Shown here: one piece after another, positions 33,654-45,600 of the stretch
Numbering within the stretch: position 1 is the first letter of the stretch
How the letters are laid out: each line of letters opens with the position of its first letter
Assembly: GCA_963920765.1 (NCBI GenBank)
Contig: OY987249.1
Coordinates: 9,362,817-9,426,816, forward strand
Direction of reading: 5' to 3'
DNA length: 64,000 bases
Source of the DNA: Ulota crispa
Lineage: Eukaryota; Streptophyta; Bryopsida; Orthotrichales; Orthotrichaceae
The notes under the pieces: generated by a model
The model's input: the letters and a program-made list of their open reading frames with translations, nothing else
What the model was told of the DNA's origin: nothing
The model's database searches: none
Translations under genes and position numbers: made by a program

Positions 33654-36600
33654 TGCGAAAGAATAATGTTCATTTCAGTCAAAATGACCGATCTCTTTCA
33701 AAAGAAGGCATATACTCTTCCTTTTTATATGACCATGAAGCTTTGTCTAAAAGAAAATGGAGAAGGCATTCAAACGTAAATAAAGGAATGAAGGCGGCTC
33801 TTGAATCACTTGACAATGATATTGCTCTTGTTTTTCAAAATCAAGTCTTCAGTGACCACTCGTGCGTACAATATTTATATATATTTGTAAAATATAGAAA
33901 TATATGAATTTGAAATTAAAAAAACAAATGCTTTCAAACCTATGTACTGTCTATATATTTAGTAACCCAATTTTTTTAATGGCAGAACCAAAAGAAGATG
34001 CACAAAATTTAGAAGGTTGCTTCAAGATTTTGAAAATGAAAAAAATGAGAAATGGGTACTACCTAGTAAAGAAGATAACATAAATGATTGTCCCAAGTAT
34101 GAAATTTCTCTTCGTTTATATGGAGGAGTTTGTAGTTTAAATTACCAAAATTTTAGCAACAAGGATGGTGTAAATGAAGGTAATCAAACTTTATTGCCTC
34201 CAAATGAAGGAAAATTAAATTTGTTAGAATCTAGAGGCTTGATTATAGATGAGAAACCTCAAAATTTAGAAATCATAGAAAATTTAGAAAATGCAGAATT
34301 TTTAAGACGTAAAAATAAGGACATAATTGCAAATGATGACAATTCTCAAGAAAAAAGCTCCGAACAAGAAATAAAAAATGACAATATTATTTATTCTGAT
34401 AAACCCGTAGTACATCATTTAATTGAAAATGATGGTTTGTGTCTTAAAGACCTATCTTTTCAAAATGAAACAATAAAAAGTAGTAGCGTAAAAGGTAAAG
34501 AGAAAGACTTGCAATATAACTTAGTCTCTAAGTCAAGAGATGTTGCATCTACTTCATCTGAAACTTCTTGTAGAATTATTTTTGATAATAACGATAATAA
34601 GAATTGTGAAGAAAATAATTATAAAAAATCGTCAAATTCTTCAAATAATAGCAACATCAATCAAAAAGATCATTTATGTTGCTGCACTAAATTTCAATCA
34701 AAAACCATTTCCAAAAAACAAGAAGAAAATCTTGTATTAAGTAAGCCACATGAAAACATATCAAATTTTTTGACCTCAAATCAAATAATAGGAGAAAAAC
34801 AACAAAATTCAAATACCTCAAGTGTTGATATTGCAATTCAATGTCAAAAAAGTTCAAGAAACAAAAACCCCAATTCAAGCAATGAGTCTGATACCTCTAG
34901 TTCTTCAATACAAGAAGGAAAAAGAAGTGATTGTAGTAGTTGGACTTCTTGTTGGAATTTGTCTCCTAGAGCATTGAGGAATACACTTCAAAATCAAAAC
35001 AATAATTTAATAAACAAAAGTCCCTCAAGCATAGACTCAAGTCAAAGTCCTCCCCTCTCTAATGACCATGAATTGTTTGCTTCAAACAAAATGGTTTCAA
35101 AATCACAAAATTGTTGGTATTGGGCCCCGGAACAAAAAGAAATTGACAAAAACAGTGATTCTCTTGCATCAAATGAGAGTGAAATCAATCAACACAATAC
35201 CAAAATTAGTAAAACAAACTCAAAAGAAGTTTTGCATTCTTCCCAAAAAAGCAACTCACTTGACAAGATACAAAATTACAATCTTACAAATAGTTTAGAT
35301 GATGAAACCATGGAAATATTCAAAGAAGTTATAGTTCTAGAGGTAGAAGAACCTAAAAGTGGCTATGATCTTACGTCTATTCATACAACTCAAAATGAGA
35401 ACTCTGTAAAAATTGAAGTTTCTGTATTCAAAGACAAGGATCTTAAAAATGATTCTAAACCTTCAAAAAGTGAGATTTCTAGTGATTTGTCTTTGGAAAG
35501 AAGTGAAAAGGTTGATAATAATTTAAGTAGTATTGAGGGTGAAAATAGTTTATCTAAAATGAATACTCTTGAAGTTCCACTTCATCATGACTTTGCAAAT
35601 TCTGATTCTTTAGAAGATTTAAAACCTCAAGAATCAATGGTTTCCAATAATGTTGAAGAAATAAAAAATATCACTTCATGTAAAATTGGAGACTTGGTCT
35701 TAATTGATGAAAGAAGAAACAATTTAGATGAAGTACAATCAAATGTAGATAAGCTTCATTCAAAAAAACAATGTTGCTCAACTTGTTGGCAAGGATTTTC
35801 AAAATCTAATCAACATTCAAAGTATCCCAACAAACCCATAAGTCCTACAAAAACTTTTATTAATAATAATAATTCATCATCCTTTGGTAAAGATAATACA
35901 ATATCTATTGATGAAAACACAACAATACTTGTTGATGAAATCAATACAACATCCATTCATGAAGATCACAAAGAATTTGTTGGTGAAAGCATCAAAACCA
36001 TTGATCAAAATTATACGAGTGTAGTTAATGAAAACAACCCAATAATTGATGATGAAAATCATACAACAATTGTTGATAAAATTGACAAATTTTCACTAAT
36101 TCCTATAAAAGAAGACAAGTCCGTTGGAAAAAAAGAATCCTTTAAGTGTTGGGAAGTATGTGTTGTTGATAAAAAGACAAAAATTAATATTGAAGAGAGA
36201 AAGTATAGTAAATCTTCAAAAAATGACAAAATTGGTCAAAAAAATGTTGAAGTAATCTCCTTGAGTGCCACAAAAAGTCAAACATGTGAAAATGAGAACA
36301 CAAAAATATCATTAGAACCTATCCAGAATAGCCAATTAAGTAATTTTGTTGATAACTTTGATGTGAAGAAAAACTCAACACAAGGATGCAATTGTTTACC
36401 AAATATATCAAATGGTTTGAATGCAAAAAGAAAAAGTGATGATGTGTCTAACATGGATGACGCAAAACCAAAAGTAGCTATTTTAATGAAATCAAAGTCT
36501 AAACTATCTATAGGAGTTGGAGATAAGAATGTAAATGCAACAGAAAATGCTAAAATCGAATCAAAAACAACTCATGGTTGGGGTTCTTGCTTTTCACCAC

Positions 36601-39600
36601 AAATAAGCAAAGCCAAGCCGAATGATTTAAATGTAGAGAAGATTAATGAAGTCAACTTAAAAAAAGACTTGGATGTAGAAAAGAATAAGAAAAACTATGT
36701 ACTCAATGATGTTGTTGGTGTTAATGACAAATCAACTTCAAGAGAGTCAAATATTCAAGGTTTGGATTCCACCTTTTCCAAATTAAATGACACCAAGATA
36801 TTGAATGATAGTATGAAACTAGTTGAAGCGCATAGTTGTTGGTCCTTTTCTAAAATTAAAAATAGACCTAATGAGTTGAGTGATGAAAAAGAAAGTAACT
36901 CAATCAAAATTAATGATGAAATAGAAAGTAAATCAAACCTTGCAAAGGAAATAGATAACTCTACTTTGCTCCATCAACTTTGTGAGCATTGTCAACTTTT
37001 AAATGGTAAAGATGAACCTAATACAGAAAAAGATTTGTTGATGTCAAGTGAATTACATAAGGAACAAAAAGTTGCTTTAATAGAGGTTGATGAATCCTTC
37101 AAAGAAAACCCAACAGATGTAATGAATCATGAAAATTCTACCTTGTCTCTTATACAAAATCAAAATGATAAGGTTAATTGTTCTTTGAAGAATATGGATA
37201 GCAACAATTTAACCAAAGAAAATGATTGTTGGCCTTTCAAAAAGAAAAGACTATTACTTGAATCTCTTGAAAAGGAAAAAAATGATGATGACAAATTTGA
37301 TAAACAAAAAAATAAAGAACAAGGTGGAAAAGACTTAGATGTATTACATGATTATTTAGAAGTTTCAAATCATAAAGAAATAAAAAAGGTTGATAACCAT
37401 TGTGGAAGGTGTATCAACATACAACTAAGGGAAAAAAGTCATTTGGATGAAGTATTTGGAATATCTCATAATGAATATTTTCAAGAAACATTACAAGATT
37501 TAAGCATAAAAGAAGATTTAAGTAAAGAAGTTGTTGGAAGTTGTCAATCTAATGAGATAACTTCAATAAAAGAATTTCCAATTCCTGAATCTTCAAAAAA
37601 CTTTGACATTGACATTGACAAGACTGTTTCAAATGTAAAACAAATTGAGATATCAATGGAATTAGAAGAACTACAAGAAACACCTCAATACCGTTTTTCT
37701 TCTTCAAATGAAAAAGAAATGAATTCAAATAAAGATCCAAAAAACCATGACAATAATAGCACTAACCAAGAAACAAACCAAATTAATGAAGAAAAACAAA
37801 TAGTAAATCAAAGTGATGTGGATTCTAATCTAAATGTTGAAACCAATGAATTTGATGGTGCTATAATAATTCCAACATTTAAAGATGAAGACATAAAATT
37901 GAAGAAATTAAAAGATATCAAAAAAGCCCGTTATCAAATTGATGATGGAGATGATTTTAACAAACAACTTAATGATAAACTTGAAACAACAGAGAAACAT
38001 GAAGATAACAAACCACCAATAATACATGAAAACCATGACAACAATTGTATTTCATTTTCAAATATTGATGAAAAAGATAGAAGTGAGCAATATTTAGAAA
38101 TTATAGACTATCCTTCAAAAAAATGTTGTTGGAATTGTACACACAAACAATCTCTAATTGTTAAACCAATGGATAAAATTTTAAATGATAACACAAAGCA
38201 AACTATGTTAAATTTTACCAAAGATATAGAATCATTTGATAAGAGTCAATCATGTTCATTGGAAAGTCTCCAAAACAAATCATCAAATGAAAATACAATT
38301 CTAGAAGAAAACATTGCAAAAAATAATGAAGGATTTTTTGATAAAAATTGTTGGTGGATATTTTCTCCACATTCTATAAAAGAGGCACTTTTGGGCTCTT
38401 GGATTGGTCATTTTAATAGAAGTGCTTCACCAACTCCACTATTTAGTCCCAAAAAATCTTCTTCTTTAAAGGAAATTAAAAAAGAATGTAGAATTGATGA
38501 AGTTGAAGAAAGTCATTATAGAAATTATTTTAAAAATGCTTTATCATGTTATAATTTATCACCACGCAATAAAAAAAACTATAACAACAATTTCAAACTT
38601 AGACATGATAAACCTAAACAAAAACGCTCCAAAGACAAAGAAACTAATTCACTTACAATGGAAAAATCACAATCTCAAAATACATCCAACATTCAAAACA
38701 TTAAAGAAAATGTTTCCAATGATACAAATTTAGAAACTAGTAAAAGCAAATTAGAAAGCAAAACTTCAATTACATTGAGTAACAACAAAAAAGGGTCTTA
38801 TATTTTGTCACGGGAAAATCCAAAATCTACAAAAAACTCATCTTCTTTATGTTTTTCATGCAACCATACACATTCAAAAGCTAAATTGCCTAAAAATACA
38901 TCACAATCTCTAGAAACAAAAAAGACATCACATGTTACTAATGAAATTTTGAGTGAAGCAAACAATGGTGAGTCTTTGAAAGTTTTAAATAGTGATGTTT
39001 TGGAAGAACACAAAAAGCCAAAAATAAAAGAATTAAAACCAAATAAATGTGCATATTTACCAAGTTCACCACTCAACAACATAACGCAATTAAAAAAATT
39101 GGATGTAACCAAAAAATATGAAACAAACACTAATTCAATAATTTTGACTAATTTAATGGTTTCTGACATTAACAAACCAAAAAAAGAAACAAAAAATTCA
39201 ATCATTTCAAATATAGTAAATATTTCAAATGATACACAAATTGAGAATTCAACGCCAACAAAATGTGATTGCCTTTCATCATTGCCTTTTATAAAAATAC
39301 ATATAAGCCAAATTGGATTACAAAAACAAGAACCTAAAACCAAAGCTAATGCTTTGAAAAAAAAAAATCTAGATTTTGCTAATATAAGTGATGTTTCAAA
39401 TATTGAACACTCTAAAATTTCTAGTATATTGATGAATTTGAATAGCAAAGATAATGAGAAGCAAAAGGAAGTAACACAAAACACTAATTCATCAAACCCT
39501 TGTCAAGAAATCAAACACCAACAACCTCAAGAAACCAAATCAAAAGACAAAGCATCTAAAAAAAGTGCTTGTTGGTTATTACCATCTTGCAATATCGTTG

Positions 39601-42600
39601 ATTCAAACTATATAACTCCCCACAATGAAATAACAAATAAACTGATGTCCAACAATCTAGACACCAATGTTGACATGCATTTAATCCAAACCAATCTAGA
39701 AAAATTTGAAACAGACATTTATTCTAGTGATTTGAAAAAAACTAAAGGTAGAGAAATTGAAGATGAGAAGATGATAGAAATCAAACCAAAAAGTAAATCT
39801 TGTTGGCCAGCAACACAATATACTAACATTTGTTTATCTCAACATAGATCTTTGGATAAAAAAGCTAAAACATCAAAGATATCAACTTCTGAGGATGATA
39901 TGGATACTATAAACACAACAAAATCAAACTTGGAGAATATTGAATTGGAAGTTTTTACAACAAATATAGAAAAAAACAAAATGGAAAATCCTAAAAGATT
40001 AAATCCCAATACATCTAAATCTAAAAACAATGCATGTTTATCTGTTCTTCCATGCAAAAGTATATCTTTGCAAGATAAGATTTCAAAAAAAAAGGATGAT
40101 AGATGCATTGACAATTCGATCAAAAATGGTATTCAAAACAATGATGTACTTGACAAAGCAAAAGAAATATCACTTGCCAAAAACATTATAGAAAATCCCA
40201 ATATAGGATCTATAAATACAAACATATCGCAAAAGAAATTTGAACAAACAAGTGATGAAGGTCAATTTTCTAACATGCATAGTCATAATTTTGAATAAAA
40301 ACTAAAATTAGGACTTCAATATGTAAGAATATGTCAATGCATATGGATATGTATCAGTTAAAGATGCTATTTTTTTTTAAGTTTTTAATTGGTTTTGCAA
40401 TTGTTGTTTTGATACATTATGAATTGAAAATTTCTGTATGTAAATTTATGTATGACACCAAATAAAGGGATCCATGAAAGATGCTTTTATCAAATTGCAA
40501 TTTAATCTTTCAAAATGTAAATACATTATCAATTTTTGTTTAAAATTAGAAAATCTAAACATTCAAATTTTTAAACTTCCACCTAATTGTATTTAAAATA
40601 CACAATTTTTTTTAGGTTTTGTTGAAGATAACAAAAATAATATTCATACACAAGAAGTTTGCAAAATCGATGATAACAATATGCCACCAAGTAAAGTAAG
40701 TGATATGTCAATTAAAAATCTAGAGCTAATAGACAAGGAAAATTATCAAGGATTAGAAATCAATGATACAATTTTATCAAGTACTAGTGAAAATTCAAAT
40801 GATCAAATTGTAACTATGCAACATGAAAATAGTGCCAAAGTAGTATCAGAGGTATTCACAAAGATAGATGATATTTCATCAAATTATGAAGACAAAAATA
40901 AATTGAGTAACAAAGATGAACAAAACACAAAAATTGTAACACAAAATTCAAACGAAGCAAAAAAGCTTGAAGGTGCTTTGAAATCTAAAAGAGTTAACAC
41001 TAAGATGTCTAGTGTTTCTTCAGAAACATTGGAAAAAATCCTAGAAGCCAAGCTAAAAGTAAATGGGAGTAAAGAATCTCATGAAAGTACCAAAAACAAA
41101 AGTAGTCTATGGAAAAAATGTTCTAAAATCAAACAAACATCAAGTCCTACGCCCAAAGCATTTTACGAGTTTTTAACAAGTGATGATTTGAACATTTCCA
41201 AAGTTGTGCAGTCTAAAGGTCATGGCCAAGGACTTGATTTTTCATCTTGTTGTCCAACAATGACCAAAGCAAAAAAAACAAACATTGCAAATAAGAATCA
41301 TATTGATAAACCAAAAAGCTCTCATATACCAAAAGTATCATTGAAAATTCACAGATGCAATCCAAAAGAACTAGGAGAAAGTGCCTATAAGATATATTCT
41401 CAAGATTTATATGTAGCATTACAAGAGCATGAATCAAGATTACTGAAAGGTAAAAAAATCAAAGAAAAAAATGACACTAAATTTCAAGACTTTCACTTGA
41501 GCAACAAAATGAACAAAGATTGTAAAAGGTCTTCAAAAATATCACAATCTATACAATGTTCATCTTGTATGCTATATAATGATGAACCACATCAAGATGT
41601 TAGTGAAGATTATGAAAACAAAAGAAAATAAGGTGTTAATTAAATTTAAAAAATAAAAAAGCTAAAAAGTGTTGTATACACATGATTTCATATACACTAT
41701 ATTTTCTTAAATCATTTTTATTACTAATTCATTAATTTATATTTTTTCTTGTTGTAAATAAATTATTGTTGATCTAATTAAATATGCTAATGAATGTGCT
41801 AAAGCAATCAATTCTATTTGTAGAATTTCAATCAAAAGTTAATAGCCAAGTTTTCATTATAGATTTTGGTCTCAATTCCAGCTCTACTTTAGTAAAATAT
41901 TGATGCTCAACTTATTGTGAAATATTTATGAAATAATTTGTGAACATTTACAAAAAGAAATCTTTAGAACTCAATCATTCAAATAGAATCATAATAATCA
42001 ATCCTTACATTTGAAGGTGTATATTTTAAATCAAGTCAAAATTCATAAACATTATATAATAGAAAATACAATCAAGATACTTTGACTTCATGCATTGATA
42101 TTAATTATTTTAAATCAAGAGAAAAAAATGCAAAAGAAATTGTGACATTATTTGAAATTCATTGATTAGAAAGGAATTGAACTCATTTACAATTCAAAAT
42201 TAGTTTTGTATTTTTAATTAAAAACTTCCCAAATTTGTAGTGATGTAGATACCAATACAAAATTGAATGAACCAATGATGTTTTTTATTTAGGTTAGGCA
42301 TTCATGATTTACAAAAAGCTGAGTTTTGTACACTTAAAATCAAAGTAGTAAAGTTTGTCTTTTGAATTCAATACCATAAATATCTGTAGGTGAAATAAAG
42401 CACAAAGGCATAAATTCTCAAGTTCACAAGGATGAGACAAAAAAGAGCTTTGAAGCTTTTAGCAACAAGAAAAATAAAAAATCAGTAGTATTTATACTTT
42501 TAAATATACATACTTTTCAAAAGCAGTATAACAAGTGTCATTTAGTCTATAGTTTTCTTAAATCATGCACTTCAAGTAATCATAAATATTTAAATTATAA

Positions 42601-45600
42601 ATTTAGTGTGCATTTGATGTTCTTTGGATTGAAAATATATACTAATTTAAATTGCAATAAAAAAATGTTCTCTATTAAATATGCATAATGTCCATTGTAT
42701 ACTCTAGGAACAACTTGATGTGAACATTTTAAACTATGAGAAAAAGTTTAAAGAATGGGAAGAAGAAAAAAAAGACTTAGAATCCAAAATATTTCATTTA
42801 AAAAACACTGTATCATCTAAGGAAGAAGAAAACAAGACAATTTTCATTCAATTGGAGAAAGCACAATCTTTGGCTCAAGAATTGCATAGCACAAGTATTA
42901 ATGAAGTAAACAATGCAAACTTAGAAGAAAAAAACAATGAAAATTTAAAGCTTTTAGCAAAGGAATATCAATCCATAATTAATGAAAAAAATGAAACTAT
43001 TCAATTGATTAATGAAGACAAAATTCATTTGCAAAAAGAGTTAAATGATGTCATTCTTTCAAAAGATAATGAAATTGAAGAGTTGAAAGTAGGAAAAACA
43101 ACAATAAAAACTGATGAATCCTTAAGAATTGATGAAACAACTAATGAAATGGAGGTGATTTTGTAAAATAAACACATAATGAATGTTTAGTGGTTTTTTT
43201 TTTAATATTTATAGAGAGAGTTTGTAGATTTTAAAGCATGTGGTATGAAAAGAGTTGTTTGGATGTTCCTAATGAAAATTCTCTTAGCTAAATAAACAAT
43301 CTGCGCAATGAACATATGGTATTGGTTTATCATTGACTGATAAACTAGTCGTTGTAGTCATTTATGTTAACATCATATTTTAAATTGTAAATTATGGAAA
43401 AAAACTATTTGTTAATTGAATAAGGTATTTTGTATGAATTTTAATATTTCTAGTCTATAAATGAAAGAACTTGTAATATCATCACATAATTTTCATCGCA
43501 AGTTGGATTCATAATATGCATAATAACGCTTTTAGGTTTGAAGTTGAAATTGCTACTCCGTTAAAATATCCAAGCAGTGATAAATAAGCCACTTCTAACA
43601 TTTTATTAGCATCACAGGAATCAGAGCAATCTTGTGAAGTACATTCCAATTTTGTTATTAGTGAAGAGGTAAATAACCCAAAAAATAAAATTGTATTTTA
43701 AAATTACTTGAAGAATTTATTTCATTTACTATTACTTAAATTTCTAACAAATTTTGGAAACTTTGTAGCTCCAAAAATTGGTGCACAATTTGGAAGACGT
43801 ACAAATTAGATTAAATTTTCTTATTGCTGAAGAAAATAAGCGATCAATAAAGCTTGACCATCCACAAGCTCTTCGGGTATCTTGTGTATTTTTTACCAAA
43901 TATAATATTTTGCTTAAAATTTATTAGAATTATTAAACTAAAAACTCACAATAAATAAATAAAATTGCAATTCAATTGCTAATTTTGTGTATTTTTTGTT
44001 AAAGTGATTTTTAACTTTAGAAAGCCTTCTATGCATCACCCAAAATACTCCAAAGGGGCAATATCAATTATATTAGAAATGGTTGTATGAAAAATCACAA
44101 CATTTTCTAAAAATAATATTGCAATACTTTGCTTTGCTCAAAACATGAATCCACTACATTCCTTTTGTACAGAAACTGAATCTAGTTTTTTTTGTTAAGT
44201 TTTATATTTACTTTTTGGTTTGAAAGCTATTCCATTTTTTATTGTGAAAATGTCAAATAGTCTTTTTCAATGATGTGTGTTTTGCATAAAGTTTGCTTTT
44301 TGTTTGTATGGTTTTTAGTTGAATTTAATATTTTGTTTTTAAAATGTGTGTGTGCTTCCTTGAGTTCCTTCAAATAATGTTTGCATCAAACTTAAGGTTC
44401 TTTTCCAAACTTGTTATTGATTTAACAAATCCAATTTCAACCTTCATTACATAAGTGATGCATAATTTATCATTTGTAATGAATTTTCTTATAATCATAT
44501 ATACAAAATATGAGAATTCTTGTGTCTATACAATTTTATTTCTTTTAGAGGAACTTATTTAGTACAAAAGTGTTTAATTTTCATGTGAAACAACTAACTA
44601 ATGCGTTGAATAAAATTACAATGAATGTAGGGAGGATATGATCTAGAATCCATTCCAACAGTGGATTTTTGTGATTCAAGTTTAGACATTTCTAACACCA
44701 AACTTGATTTAGATTTGAAAGAAAATCAACTCAAACCAAGTAAGTTGTAATTTATACCATAAAAACTTGACAAATATTTATTTTAAGAAATTTCATTTTA
44801 GGGAATGAATGAGATATTTTAAGATTGAATTTTTTTTTACCAATAATGACCATAATAAAATTCATATTTATTGTGGACTACCATTTTTCATTAATTAAAA
44901 TGAAAGGAAAGTAAAATGGATGGTTGCTTAATCTTTGAATAAATGGTTTAACAAGTAAACCACATGATGGTACCACATGATGGTATGGTATTAGAAGATA
45001 AATTTGTGAGCAAGTTGCAATGTAAAAAGTGATTTTGTTTTAAATTATTATTGTGGATTTTACATTAGAACAAAAAAGTTATTGGAGAAAGGATTTGTCC
45101 AAGCACTATAAGTTTAGATATTCTGAAATTTTTGACTATTGAAGCACTTTTTATTTCTTTTTTATCATACGTAAGTAAAGAGAATAAATTTGCATAATGA
45201 ATGTTATAAATAGTGGGCTGTCTATTTGTCTCACAATATAATTCTCTATCAACATCACAAATTTTATTAGAGAGGAGGAATAGATAGGAGAAGGCACCCA
45301 AAGGAAGGGTGAAAAGTCATTAGATTTTTTTCTAATTTTCTCAATTATAAAGTGTTGGGTGTCAAACTTGGGGTGTATGTGTGTCACCCAAAATTTGAAA
45401 TTCAAGAGGGGAGGGAAAGGAAAAGGTAGGGAAAGGTAGAGTGAAAAGTCAATGGAAATTTGAGGAGGGGAAAGGAGAGGAAATGTAGAGAAAGGAGGGT
45501 AAACTTAAAGTTACTTGAAAAGTCATAAGAAATTAAGAGTGACATGGCGCACACTGTGTGTAGGCATAAGTGTGAATATCAAATAGCTTGTCAAAGTATT

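Noticed and set aside
34936-38420. Homology of the Cys-Trp motif to the NAB (KIP1-like) actin-binding domain
   Set aside because: Only a few positions (W, SP, K) agree over about 12 residues, and the rest of the 90-residue domain is missing. Treated as chance unless a profile search says otherwise.
38798-39484. A 228-codon minus-strand frame opposite the giant exon
   Set aside because: It is antisense to the giant frame. Its Phe/Leu/Ile-rich content is the expected mirror of Lys/Asn-rich codons, and no domain or splice support exists.
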